From the NCBI RefSeq assembly GCF_963678635.1, contig NC_087064.1, positions 46,855,346-46,919,345 of the forward strand: DNA of 64,000 bases. The letters run 5' to 3'. This document shows, one piece after another, positions 46,771 to 58,024 of this stretch (position 1 is the first letter of the stretch; every line of letters begins with the position of its first letter). The notes under the pieces were generated by a model. That model was given only the letters and a program-made list of their open reading frames with translations. It did not search any database and was not told the origin of the DNA. The DNA is from Symsagittifera roscoffensis (Eukaryota > Xenacoelomorpha > Acoela > Convolutidae). Both the position numbers and the translations under genes were made by a program.

Positions 46771-49700
46771 ATGGAGCCTACATCAACCATTTTATTCAAA
46801 ACTTTCTACTATTCATTAATGGCGCTAGGTGTTCTGATTTTCTTGTCAAATTTTACCATTTTTGGCATTCTACTCAGCAAGAGTAAAAAACGACCCTCTG
46901 AACTGCTAGTTATTTTCTCACTTCTCATTGATTCAATATATGGATTATGGATCACGATTTTTTCCTCATTTCGTCTGTATTATTCGGCCCAATGGGTGGG
47001 CGTTTTCAACAGTCTCAGTTTTCTTAGCCTTTCTGTTTGCACATTCCTATTACATAATTTTGTTAACTTTAACCGTTATATAGCAGTTATGAGGCCACTG
47101 ACTTATCGAAAAATGTTCACCTATTGCAGGGTAGTTTTTGCTTTGATCGTGATCCTCGTTATCGGCGCTTCATCAAGTTTATGTTATTTAGAAATACGTA
47201 AAACGCAAGATCAAGAAAAGTATGACCTAATTTGGCATTTTGTTAGGCTAGCTATGATTCTGATTGAAGGTGTCTTCACTTTAATAGTGTACAGTACTAT
47301 ATCGAAGCAATTCTCTATATCAATTTGGCAGCCAGCACTGAAAGCAACAAAAGAACTCATTAATTTTCTGAGATCGTGTCTGAACCCAAACAGTAAGTAG
47401 ACTCAAAAACTGCACACCGAAACAATAATATACCCGAGTCGAGATTTTTCACCTAAATTGAAGCAAGATTTGAGCGGTTTGAGCGGTTTTTTTAGACAAT
47501 TACGCTCAAAATCTTGCTTCAAAATGAGCGGTTTGAGCGGTTTTTGAACGGTTTATCTAAAAAAACCGCTCAAAAACCGCGCAAGATTTAATAATAAAAA
47601 GTGGACCACAGAGGGATTCGAACCCGCAATCTTCTGATTCGAAGTCAGACGCCTTATCCGTTCGTCTATGCGGACTTGCTGGAATCTTAACATTCGCTGT
47701 ATTTGTTCTACTGAATATGTTCAATGTTTTAGACATGCACAACAAATATACTGTCAGAATTTTTATTGTCAGTCTCTACAAAATAACAAAAATAATCGAT
47801 TATAACCCCCCCCCCCACCTCTTACTAGAGTTGATGTCCCCCGTTGGGGGAGGGGGTACGTTGGTGGGGGGTTTGTTGGATGTTGGATACGTTGAGGGGG
47901 TACGTTGGGGGGAGGGAGTACGTTGGCGGGGGGGAGTAAGTTGGGGCGGGGGGGTTTGGGGGGGTGGGGTTGTTGACGTGAAGAGCTGGTCAAAAATGCT
48001 GTAAACCATTACGAGTAAACATGGAAGAACCAGTAGAATTGGAGCCTTTAAAGAAAATAAGAAGACAAAATAAGAAAACTCTCTAACAAAGACCTCACAC
48101 TGATGACCGAATTGATGCGAAAACTGATGTAGTCTAAGGAATTCTAACAATATGTTCCCGGAATTGTCAGAATGCCGTACAACCCAATCATAAGACCGCT
48201 CAAAAAGGAAGACCGCTCAAAATCCGCTCAAATCTCGCTTGAAAAACCGTTCAAAAATCACCGCAAGAAATGAGCGGTTTTTGAGCGGTTTTTTAAGCAA
48301 GATTTGAGCGGTTTGAGCGGTTTTTCCAAAAAAACCGCCCAAACCGCCCAAACCGCTCAAACCGCTCAAATCTTGCTGGAAAACCGCTCACACCGCTCAA
48401 ATCTTGAGCGGTTTTTGAGCGGGATCTCGACCCGGGTAGGCAGGGGCGAATTTAAAGGGTGCGGGGGGCGGGGGGATGTCGGCGAACATTCTCTTCAGGT
48501 TCTTATGACATCCTTTGTGGGCCAACCAACTCTAAATTTTTTCTAAAGATGCTTGCGCGCCAATATATATAATTTTGAAGGGTCGCGCCGAATCACGCAA
48601 TTTTTTGGTCAAAACTTTTTAACCTGTTTTTTTTTAATTTGCCAGCGGCCCAAAAATTTTTCTCAAAATAGGGTTTTTATAGTGTTCTGAGAGCGATCGA
48701 AAGTTTGAGTTGGTCGATCTAAAACAAACAAAAATCCGCCACGTTATTGATAAAAAAAAATTGTGTAAATTTTCAAAGTTTATTTATTTTTTTTACGTTC
48801 TGGAAAAAAATTTCCTGCTAAATTTCCAGATTGCTATGGAGTTTGTAATTAATTTGTTATTTGATGAATTTGCCGAGATTAATTTGGTAGTTGTGAGTGC
48901 TCTTGTTTACTCGCAATAGTTTGAATTGTCATTGTTTTTCGCATCAAATTTGACCTTAGAGTTTTATAGTTTTGCATTTTTTTTTATTTTTGCTCGGAAT
49001 ATTTGTGCTCGGGGTGTTTTTTCTTCTCCAGACAAAGTTCGACTTTTCAAATAGCCATTTTTGACAAATTTTTGATAATCAATCGATAAGTATTGCTATT
49101 GTGAGTTCAAATTTTAAAAAAAATCTCAAAACAAAGCAAAATTGATTTTAAGAAAAATTCATCTGTTTTTAGTAAAACAAATTGCTCCATAGACCTTAAA
49201 AGCCTGTCAAAACATTCAGGGCTTCATTTTGATACAATCAATTTTGTTGAAATTTGTTTTTTTTTTGATAAAAAATATGACAGTGATTGCGTCAATTGTT
49301 TTTTTTCTTGGTTGAGTTCTGTATCGAATAAAATAGTGATAACTCGCGAAGTGCCTTGTTTTTGGCGTAGAACAAACTGATGCGTGTTTTTGTCTTATTT
49401 CTCAGTTTGAACTGCTTCTGCTGACTGATTACTTTTGTATATGATCCTTTTTGAATTGATTATATTTTGATCGAATTTTGTTTCAAGGCCAATTAAAAAA
49501 AAATTGGCTGAAAAACTGACGAAACAATTGACAAAATCAGTTTCTATTTTTTCTTCATTTTATCCCTTCACAAGTTTATGTTAGCCACAAAGTGACGTAC
49601 TTATTGTTCCGACTTTCGATACGAAAGTAACGGAATATTTGTGCTCGGGGTGGGTTTTTTTTTTTCTTCAGACAAATTTCGACTTTTTAACTAGCCATTT

Positions 49701-52700
49701 TTGACGGAATTTTTTTTATCATTCGAAAGGTATTGTTTTCCTGAGCTCAAATTTGAAAAGGTATTCCACCTGTGATTATTTTTCGTGCAGTTACGGGGAT
49801 TTAAAGATTGCCATTTTGGTCAATTTGGGACAATTAACACGCGATATACTTCGCGCTATTAACGCGTAAGCGGAGACTTAATCCGTCCTAGAAATCGTTC
49901 CAAATTGGTTAAAGGAAGCTTGTTTGCCATAATTGGTTTGTTACAAGGAGCGAAATATATCCTTTTGTACTTTATATGACCTGTGGTGGGATGATTTTCA
50001 TTAAAAAAAAATTTAAATTTTAGAAAAAAAAATTTTCAGGTTGTTTTATTTCATTGAATTTTTCAATGTTATTACTGCTCCATAAACCTTAAAAGGCAGT
50101 CGGAACATTCAGGGCTTTGACCTGATACGAGTAGTCTTGTTGTCTTTGTTTCCGAATATTCAGGCTTCGCCTTGATACAAGCAGTCTTATTTAAGGGAAA
50201 GTAGATCTTTCAAGATTGCCGAACTAAAAAAAATTGCGTAAAACTACTCCAATATTAACAAGACTTCTCGTATCAGGGCGCAGCCGTGAATGTTCCGACT
50301 TCCTTTTAAGGTTTTATGGAGAAGTAATAACATTAAAAAAATAAATGATGTAAAAAAAAGGAAACTTTTTTTCTAAAACTTGCAATTTTTCAAATGAAAA
50401 TTAGCCCCCCACACTCCATATAAAGTACAAAAGGATATATTTCGCTCCTTGTAACAAATCAATTGTGACAATTAAGCTTCTTTCAATCAATTTGGAACAA
50501 GTTTAAGACGGATTAAATATCGCTTACGCGTTAATAGCGCGAAATGTATCGCGCGTTAATTTTCCCAACTTCAAAATGGCAATCTTTAAACCCCATAACT
50601 TTATGAAAAGTGATCACAGGTGAAATATCTTTTCAAACTTGAGCTCAAGACAGCAATATCTTTCGAACGATATAAAAAATTTGGCACTTTTTCCGCTTGT
50701 TATGGCCTAATTAGTTTGCATGTCAACTTTCACAACAATCGGACAAAGTGAACAGTATTTTCAAATATAAAAATTTGCAGGTGGGGGGAAAAGGAAAAAG
50801 AGCCAAAAATTCCGTCAAAAATGGTTAGTTAAAAAGTCGAAATTTGTCTGAAGAAAAAAAAACCCACCCCGAGCACAAATATTCCGTTACTTTCGTATCG
50901 AAAGTCGGAACAATAATCAATTAACAAAAAACCTTTAGTGATGCGTTTTTGTAAATTTTGCTACAAACTGTTGCTTTGACTAGTGAAACTCATTGGAAAA
51001 ACCAAAATTGAAATCAGTCTACAATCCAAAACATCGATGACATCTCTTCGCGAACAACCACTTTCATGTTATGAATGATCATTGCACCAGATCAGTGATG
51101 TGAACAAGAACTTCCCAGCCAGCATTTCTATCGATAATTCTCTAATTACTTTATTTCAGGATTCACTATAAGAAACATTAGTGGTGATATCACTGACCGT
51201 CTATACCTCACCAATATGTTTAATGAACCAGTGTATCTTTAAACTTCAGACTGTTGACGAAACACACCACCACAAATACAGCTGTCCACTACATCAAATT
51301 AAAATAACTTCACTATGATGTCAAAAAAGTCAAATCCAAGAGCTTGACAAAGCACATATTGGAACGTCACTTTTTACGGTCATCTAGTTTTTTATACGAT
51401 ATACATTAAACTATTTAGTACTAACCTATCTTGATCCATAACAAAACCCTTAAAACCACTATGGTTTCTGGTCAGTTTATCTGATCATTATCCGATCATA
51501 CCATTTTAAGTTACGCAATTGATCGCATGATTCACCCCTCCCCCTTAAACCAATGTGTCTTCACATATACTGTGACTAAATATAAAGAGTGGGCTGGTGG
51601 TGAAGGTTGGACTAAGGAGTACACGAATACTAGGCACCTGAAGACGGATCTGTAGATCCAATTGTGATCTCCGAGGCAGTTGTAAATTTACTAAAGTTTC
51701 ATTTTGTGAACTTTTGTACTTTTCTGCCTGACAACAATTTATTATGATTATTACACGATCCATCCGAAATTATACGAACATACAGCTCACACGGACTATC
51801 AATCGGTTACGATTAGACAGCTCATTCTGACTTGAACTTGAATTCATTTACCAGCTGCAATCAAAAGTTATACAATTTTAACAATTTATAAACTGCCTGG
51901 AGGGATCCTTGAAGAGTGTTTCAACACAACGAGCAATGACCCTGGGTAATGCTGAGAGAACAATTGTGAGGGACATGAACTTACTAATGAAACAAAATTG
52001 AAAAAAGTTGCATAATATTACGTAGGCACAACCTTGAAAAACTTTTGAAAAAATTGAGAAAAGATTATCACTCATTTCTAACAAGTTTTTAGGACATCAA
52101 CTATTTTTGATCAGCCAATTATAAGCTAAAAGTACAGTGCTGGTTTAAATTAACCGGACAAAACGCGTTAAACTTAAAATTTAAAATGCATTCTTCTCAA
52201 ATTGGGTTGAGTTTAGGTGAAAACTTATGGAGACAAAATTTGGTTAGAATTTTAGCAGAATTAATATGGTATAATTTGTTTTGCGAAATTCGGGTCCGAA
52301 GTTTTACCCCAAAAATGGGTCATTTTGGCATTTCTAAGTTAATCAAAAATTACGCCAAAAACACCCAGTCGATCACAGACATAATTATATCGAAGTGAGC
52401 CCCTTACGTAGCCCAACAAACTTTAAGAAGGGTATAATCTCCAAAATATTGTATAAATTAATTTATTTTCGTTTGATAGACAAAAAAGGTCATTTTTACT
52501 ATATAAAATACCAACTTTTTATTTAAAAACAATTTTTAAACAATATGCATTTTTTTGGAGAAAATACCCTTCTTAAAATTTGTTGAGCTACGTAAGGGGC
52601 TCACTTTGTTATAATTATGTCTGTGATCGACTGGGTATTTTTGGCGTAATTTTTGATAAACTAAGAAAAGCCAAAATGACCCATTTTTGGGGTAAAATTT

Positions 52701-53972
52701 CGCACCCGAATTTCGCAAAACAAATTACACCATATTAATCCTGCTAAAATTTTAAGCAAGTTTTGTCATCATAAATTTTCACCTAGAGTCAACCCAATTT
52801 GAGAAAACTGCGTTTTAAATTTCAAGTTTAACGCGTTTTGTCCGGTTAATTTAAATCAGCACTGTACTTAGCACTGATACTATCTTGTGAGCAACCCGAG
52901 TCAGACTAATCTCGGACTTGAAAAAATTGTGACTAAAAGAAACTTTGTTCCGAATAACATTAAGCAGATTTTCGGCTAACCCAATGACAGAAATTACACG
53001 ACCAAATTCTGAAAGGTTTTCATGATTTCTCGTAATAACACACTCCATTTACTCCATTTAGCAGCGGTTACTTGATCAAAAACCTGCAGATCTAGCGTTA
53101 CTGTTGCCATAATTATTTCTGACAGCTGGGTTAATCTTACGAGCGTTCTTGACAAAAAATTTTACAGGCACACAATACAATTCAAAACTTTGTCACCGTA
53201 TAGAAACAAAACGGTACTTAAGAAATTTCGACTCTATGAATCAGGGGTCGATCTAGGATTTTCTCGTAAAGGGCGCATTTTCAAAAACGTATTTTATTAG
53301 GTCAGCCAAATTGATCTTCCGAGCTCTCGTAAAATCTTATAAAAACCCTATTTCGCCAACATTTGCTGCGCCACAGATGATTTTTAATTAAACAGGCAAA
53401 AAAAAACGTTGGGAAAACACTTTTTAGAGGGTTATGACCAAAATAATGCAGTTTCTTCGGGCCAGTTTTTTTTAAACCAGTATGCAATCGCAACTAAGGA
53501 GCTTTTAGAAACGTTTTAGGGTCCGTCGGCCAAAAACAGATGTGGTAAAATAGTGTCATAGGGGTCAGATCCCTGTGGGGGGGGGGGATCAGTCTAAAGA
53601 GGACCAAATTTATTATGTTTTTCAATTTCAGGCCATGTTGAACCCATAGAAGAAGAAGTCCAGAAGCCGATGAACACCAAAAGACTCAAAATGACATCAA
53701 CTTTTCTGCTCGTTGCAACCATTTTTCTTCTTCTTTCTATTCCAAATTGTATCATGAGGATAGTAGCTCATTACATAAAGATTGACAAACAAATTATGAA
53801 TTTGGTCAGTTTGGTAACTTTCTTCCAATTTGGATGTACATTCCTTTTGAATCCGATTCTGTTTGCTTGCAACAATCGTTACGTCAGGATGCAAATCAAT
53901 AAGATGACCTCAAAATTGAAATTGATATTTCTGCATCGTGAAAACATTCAAAGCGACTATGAAGCTCTGTAA
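46771..53972 (+). CDS. Rhodopsin-like seven-transmembrane receptor B, two exons
   Basis: Exons are 46771-47392 and 53632-53972, 320 residues. The donor is AACA|GTAAGT and the acceptor TTTCAG|GC, phase 1, at the same place as in receptor A. ATG 46771 is the first in frame after a stop (MEPTSTILF). It is clearly paralogous to receptor A: both have KRPSELLVIFSLLIDS in loop 1/TM2, NRYIAV at the end of TM3, LIEGV in TM5, SKQFxxSxWQPA in loop 3, FLQFGCTFLLNP or FFQFGCTFLLNP in TM7. TM7 here reads NPILFACNN, so the Tyr of NPxxY is replaced by Cys. The intron is 6.2 kb and repeat-filled, five times longer than in A. Ligand unknown. Confidence 0.8.
47433..48436. mobile_element. TA-flanked foldback element with GAGCGGTTT arrays
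   Basis: 1004 bp between two TA dinucleotides. The left end is CCCGAGTCGAGAT and the right end, reversed, CCCGGGTCGAGAT: a 13-bp inverted repeat with one mismatch. Inside each end are arrays of GAGCGGTTT in both orientations, including a shared 20-base motif GCAAGATTTGAGCGGTTTGA (47463 and 48296). A tRNA-Arg-like gene and a G-rich block (47805-47970) lie between. No transposase. A TA duplication fits Tc1/mariner-like mobilisation (inference). Confidence 0.7.
47603..47675 (-). tRNA. tRNA-Arg (UCG anticodon), possibly degenerate
   Basis: 73 nt on the minus strand: GTCCGCA acceptor, AACGGATAAGG D loop, CTGACTTCGAATCAG anticodon arm with anticodon TCG, GCGGGTTCGAATCCC T arm with a perfect B box, and a TTTTT terminator 7 nt downstream. 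It closely resembles animal tRNA-Arg-UCG. Weak points are unpaired bases at acceptor 2-71, T stem 50-64 and two D-stem pairs, so it may be a pseudogene. It lies inside the foldback element and in the receptor B intron. Confidence 0.65.
48441..48725 (-). mobile_element. hAT-like MITE, repeat B copy 2
   Basis: It starts CAGGGGCGAATTTAAAGGG only two bases after the TA at the right end of the foldback element. The interior is repeat B in reverse (TTGGTCAAAACTTTTT, GCCAGCGGCCC, GTTGGTCGATC). Confidence 0.5.
48990..49256 (-). repeat. Repeat A, truncated copy 8 (reverse)
   Basis: It contains CGGAATATTTGTGCTCGGGG and ends with TTCAGGGCTTCATTTTGATA; the middle is deleted. Confidence 0.65.
49604..50140 (-). 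repeat. Repeat A, copy 9 (reverse), with a 40-bp terminal fragment next to it
   Basis: Full copy TTGTTCCGACTTTCG...GTAGTCTTGT. Immediately after it, 50152-50190 repeats the hairpin end (TTCAGGCTTCGCCTTGATAC, AAGCAGTCTTA), as if a second copy had been reduced to its terminus. Confidence 0.8.
50258..50913 (+). repeat. Repeat A, copy 10, long form
   Basis: ACAAGACTTCTCG...GTCGGAACAA, 656 bp. An extra block of about 125 bp (50690-50815, with CTAATTAGTTTGCATG and GTGGGGGGAAAAGG) is absent from other copies but resembles 62470-62590. Confidence 0.8.
52135..52864. mobile_element. Foldback MITE with long arms, mariner-like ends
   Basis: 730 bp flanked by TA. The ends read CAGTGCTGGTTTAAATTAAC and, reversed, CAGTGCTGATTTAAATTAAC. 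The arms are about 310 bp each (52135-52445 and 52555-52864) and largely complementary, with a loop of about 110 bp. CAGTG ends and the TA target are typical of Tc1/mariner-derived MITEs. No transposase. Confidence 0.8.
53242..53575 (+). mobile_element. hAT-like MITE, repeat B copy 3
   Basis: CAGGGGTCGATCTAGGATTT to AGATCCCTG; the interior matches the copy at 54251 (CATTTGCTGCGCCACAGATG, TTATGACCAAAATAATGC). It ends 56 bp before the second exon of receptor B. Confidence 0.55.
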
Positions 53973-54250
53973 ATTACGTTTATAAAATGTCTGTTGCTTG
54001 CCTTAAACTAAACCGTATGATAACAAATAGCTCTCATAAATACCTAATGTAAATTACGTAATTCAAAAAACTTAAATTGAGGTATCTATTTTGAAAAACC
54101 GTTTACTTAAAATGCGTAATGTAAAATGATTTATTTACAGGATGGCTCTTGTCAAGGCGCAGCCCTGAGTTTTTGAACTGTCTTTTAAGGAGAATGAAAC
54201 GGTAGGCCTCTTAAGGAAGCCTCTTAAGGAAGCTGAAGTACATATATAAA
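53973..54250. other. 3' flank of receptor gene B with a repeat A fragment
   Basis: A short repeat A piece is visible at about 54140-54200 (GTCAAGGCGCAGCCCTGAG, GTCTTTTAAGG). No poly(A) signal is obvious. Confidence 0.45.
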
Positions 54251-54484
54251 CAAGGGCGGATTGTCTCGAGGGGGGTGGGTGGTCAGCCAAGTTGATCTTC
54301 TGAGCCCTCGTAAAATCTTGTAAACATCCTATTTCGCCAACATTTGCTGCGCCACAGATGATTTTTAAACAAACAGGCAAAAAAAACTTTTGGAAAACAC
54401 TTTTTGGAGAGTTATGACCAAAATAATGCAGTTTCTTCGGGCCCTCTTAAAACCAGTATGCAAGCTTGTCTGATACCTCAAGCT
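54251..54484 (+). mobile_element. hAT-like MITE, repeat B copy 4
   Basis: It starts CAAGGGCGGATT and matches 53242-53500 closely. It is cut on the right by the LTR at 54485. Confidence 0.5.
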
Positions 54485-54704
54485 TGTCTGACACTGAAAC
54501 CGAACGGATTGATAAACGATATATCATACGTAAGTGAGATAAAAACAACTGAGTTATGAAACCATTTATTGTTGTCTGAGCTTTAGCTCGTATTCTTAAC
54601 GCTTGGCATCTTTACAAGCTCAACCGACCAAACAGAAAAGTTTACTCATCATGTTGAGTTTATATATAAATATGATAATGTTTGTCTATCCGTGCCGGAC
54701 GACA
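54485..54704 (-). repeat. 3' LTR of the leftward gypsy element
   Basis: 220 bp; on the minus strand TGTCGTCCGGCACGG...CAGACA. It matches 61119-61339 along its length (GTTGTCTGAGCTTTAGC, TTCTTAACGCTTGGCATCTT). Confidence 0.85.
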
Positions 54705-54721
54705 TTCCTCCTGGAGGAAAA
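54705..54721 (-). other. Polypurine tract of the leftward gypsy element
   Basis: On the minus strand the 3' LTR is preceded by CCAGGAGGAA, a suitable plus-strand primer site. Confidence 0.55.
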
Positions 54722-56200
54722 TTAAAAACAGAAAGTTTTAAGTCCTAAGTGGACTAAAAAAGTTTATACAGTCCCAGTGTGATTGGTTTGAGTTTATAGT
54801 CCCTAGTGGACTCTCTTTCTCTCCATCCTTCTTTGTTGATGTTGTTTCACTCTCTTGTCTATACAAACTTCATGCCGTCCTCGTTGCTGTTGTCGTCTCA
54901 CACTTGTTTCTGATGTTCCTCATTTGTCGCGTCGTCAACTTTTTCTTTCTCCATAATCTCTGATTCGCCGCATTTTCTGCCGATAAATATCATCCGTCTG
55001 GTCCCTAATTGGGCTTTCCATCGGGGAAAATAGATCGGCGATTTCTGACTTGTCTGGAATTTTGTCTTTGTTTTTGGGGCTGATTGCCTCGAGGATCTTC
55101 ATGAATGCTTGATAGTCCGGTATTTTGTCAGTGAAACCCATTTCCTATATCAGTGACTTCAAGCTTGGCTTTCTTGGTGATGGTGTCTTGTCTGGTGGTG
55201 AATCGATGTTACGTTGTATCCTTTTCTTTGGACTAGTTGTCACTGTATCGGTTGTGTTGATTAGTACGGGACTTCCTAGAGCGTGAGCGATGTTGACTGA
55301 CGATTGCGTATCGATTTTCTGGTCAGTTTGGCGGGTGCTATTGGGGGTCTGCTTTTTTTGGTTAAGTCGCTTCGGTGACGGTGCGGAGTTTTCCGACGTT
55401 GTCGAGGACTGTTTTTTATCGTCTTTTCTGCTGGATGAGGTTTTCGTGGAATTCTGATTGATCTTGTGGTAAATTTCTCTTCCGTTTGCAGGCTCATTCC
55501 CGTGTGGGTAGCACTTTGTCTGTAGGACGGCCGATTGTCCTTTGCACGTCTCTTCTTTGGACTGCTCTGCTGTCCTCTTGCTCCTTTCTCGTTAGACGCT
55601 TAGGGAGACCTTTTGCTTCACCTTTCTTGAACGTCGGATGCCTTGGGGCATTGGGTTGCTCAATGTGTAAAAAGCCTGTATTTTAAAGGATTAGGAACGA
55701 ATGCGAATCCATTATTCCTTAGTAGTCTGGGTTGTTTACCGAATTATTTAACCCACGAAGTGTGTGGTGCATATGCCAGAATTTTTCCGTGGATGATTAT
55801 ATCTTTTTGTTCAAAAAACTTTGGGTCTTTAACTTTTGTCGCGATGTGGATTAGTTTTCTTGCTATCTGCTCTAACCATTTTTTGATGTTTTTATCTACT
55901 GCATCCTGCAATCCCTTACATCTTTTGTTTAATTTATCCCTATCTAACGCTATTGCTCGTCTGGTTTTCACACATGGTGATTGATGTTGTTGTCTTGCAG
56001 AAAGTGTTAAGTCCGCCGGTTAGAGAGTTGGAGGTTGTACCGGGAGTCGTTTTATTGTAATTTCATCCTCTGACAATTGCTACAAGTCGTGCAGAATTTC
56101 AGCTGTAGCGGCGGTTGTGTGAGATTTTTCCGATGTAAACATGCGTATTTTGCACTTTCCTAATATAGATTGTTAGGGGAGCTACTTGTTGCCATATTTG
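54722..56200 (-). pseudogene. pol C-terminal tail remnant
   Basis: Minus frames in this stretch are polar, rich in Lys, Arg, Ser, Thr and Pro (for example 55276-55497 with KSRPPIAPAKLTRKS; 55744-55971 with KKWLEQIARKL). Position and composition fit the disordered end of pol after integrase. No domain can be named and no frame is open throughout. Confidence 0.4.
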
Positions 56201-57345
56201 AATGGGGAGTATTTGATTTTCTACCCTTGTGTAATGCAAATGGTGAGGTTTTTGTTAAACCGTGTGGCGTGATGCCTAGTTTTTTTTATAATTTCGGCTA
56301 CTTCTGAGGCTAGTTCAAACGGGCGGTTGTTTTGCTCTACTCTCTTTAACCCTTATCTACGTTTTAATCATTCGTTCTACTACCCCTATTGATCTATGAT
56401 CGTCTACCGGCAGGAAGAATAATTATATGTTATTTGTGTTAAAGAACAGTTGGAAATTTTTAGCCCAAAATTTTTGTGCTTGGTCACATTTTTATCTTCG
56501 GGGAACCACATGTTCGAGACGTGTTTTTGCATAACTTTTATGGCAATATCTGCTATTGGTTTGAGACAATTTTTGCTGTGGGATTTTTCGACCATTCTAT
56601 TGCAGCCAAAATGTATGCCTCCTTATTTAGTTCGTCAGGGAGGGGGCCGGTGAAGCCCCTAATTGGTTTTCTTCAGTTGGTTCTACCACTGGATCCATTG
56701 GGAACGAATGTTGTTTTCCTCTTATTGGTTTGCGGTTTTTATCTTTTTCCGTACAATGTCGGCAGTTTTATGCCATCGGGACGATAGGGCGATGTATGTG
56801 TGGAAACCATACATGCTGGTGACACAAATCCAACGTAGCTGCTGATCCGGGGTGCTTGAAATGTATGCTGTCTAGCACTGTTTGTGGAAGTTGCGTCGGG
56901 AAGATGATTCTTTCATCGATCAGCAGACAGTCTTCTCGCACATGTAGTCTGTTCCGTATTTTGGACCAGAATTGTACATATGAGGTCTTGATGGCCTCTC
57001 AGTCTCCATTCTTGACGAATTTGACGAGCGGCCCCATGTTTTGACCTTTCTTGGTGGCGGCGGCAATGAATCGCACTCCAATAACCTTTTGTAGTTTGCC
57101 ACGAAACAGGGGCGTGTCCTCTTCCATTTTGGTGTTTGTACCCTGTTCCTTTTTCGCGACGATTGTGACTGGCCTTTAATTGTGTCTGTTGCGTATTCGT
57201 CATGGTGGGAGGTTCGATAATTGGTGTGAGTTCCTCGTGGCTGCATTGTGTTGGATTCACTCGGCTTAGGCAATACTCGTACGTTTCATGTACTTCGATG
57301 AAGAGATAGGTTTCTCTGAAAGCTGAGGTCGCAAGGTCTACTGTC
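56201..57345 (-). pseudogene. Integrase remnant of the leftward gypsy element
   Basis: Minus-strand pieces in several frames: a zinc-binding part (HFKHPGSAATLDLCHQH near 56830-56880, then a Cys pair), and the third catalytic block (VDDHRSIGVVERMI near 56370-56415). The first two acidic residues cannot be placed safely because of shifts. The region 56900-57270 is partly open in two overlapping frames. Confidence 0.6.
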
Positions 57346-58024
57346 TTCGATTATTTGTTAGTGATTTTCTCAAGTGTTGTTGTCGATTGAGCTGTGGTGT
57401 ACGGTGAATTGTCGCTGAAAACAATCTTTGCGAAAAGTGATTGTTTCTTAGGTGGAGCTGTGAGTAGCTCCCGCGCAACTTTGACTCCTATTGCTGTCGG
57501 GGGTGTAGTTGCTGATTGTGATTTCGTTGTTGTTTTTTTTTTCGTATGCTTTTCGCATGCGGATGTTTTTCGCTTGTGGCAATGTGGATCGGACAATCTC
57601 TCCTCCCAATTTGATGCGCCTTGCCATTGTGTTTTTCTCCTGCTTCTTGAGTCGAGTATGGTTATGTCTTCCGGGAGGACACCACCTTTAAACGCCTTCA
57701 AATTCTTTCGAGGTCTCAATCTGTTTTGATTATCTTGAATCAAGTGGATGAATTCTTCAGAGTGTTTGTTGCATTTTGTGTTTGACCTAGTTTGAGATTG
57801 TTTTGTGCGGAACTGATTTCATATGGATGTTTGGTAATGACCGCTTTCGGATTGCGCCGAACGTTTAAGTTTCAATTGAGATTTTGAAGTGCTTGTTAGC
57901 GTTTTTTTAATTTCCGCGCGTTAGCGTTCTTTTAATTTTAGTGCCCTGTTCTGATTGGCTAGATTGTTCTGTATGATGTTGTCAATCAACTCGAGATTGT
58001 TTATGATTACATTTAATGATGCTA
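57346..58024 (-). pseudogene. RNase H-integrase spacer remnant
   Basis: A 130-codon minus frame at 57351-57743 is basic and Thr-rich (KVARELLTAPPKKQS). It lies between RNase H and integrase, where this lineage has a long spacer. No domain. Confidence 0.45.

Larger units (their letters stand above)
47393..53631 (+). other. Intron of receptor gene B, packed with mobile DNA
   Basis: It contains a foldback element with a tRNA-Arg-like gene, a hAT-like MITE, several repeat A copies in both orientations, a mariner-like foldback MITE and another hAT-like MITE. The stretch 50914-52134 has no recognised feature. Confidence 0.7.

Noticed and set aside
47717-48150. Gly/Pro-rich frames in the G-rich block
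   Set aside because: Produced by runs of G inside the foldback element; low-complexity translation in both directions.
57394-57729. Forward ORF over the leftward gypsy spacer
   Set aside because: Opposite strand of a recognisable pol spacer; no domain of its own.
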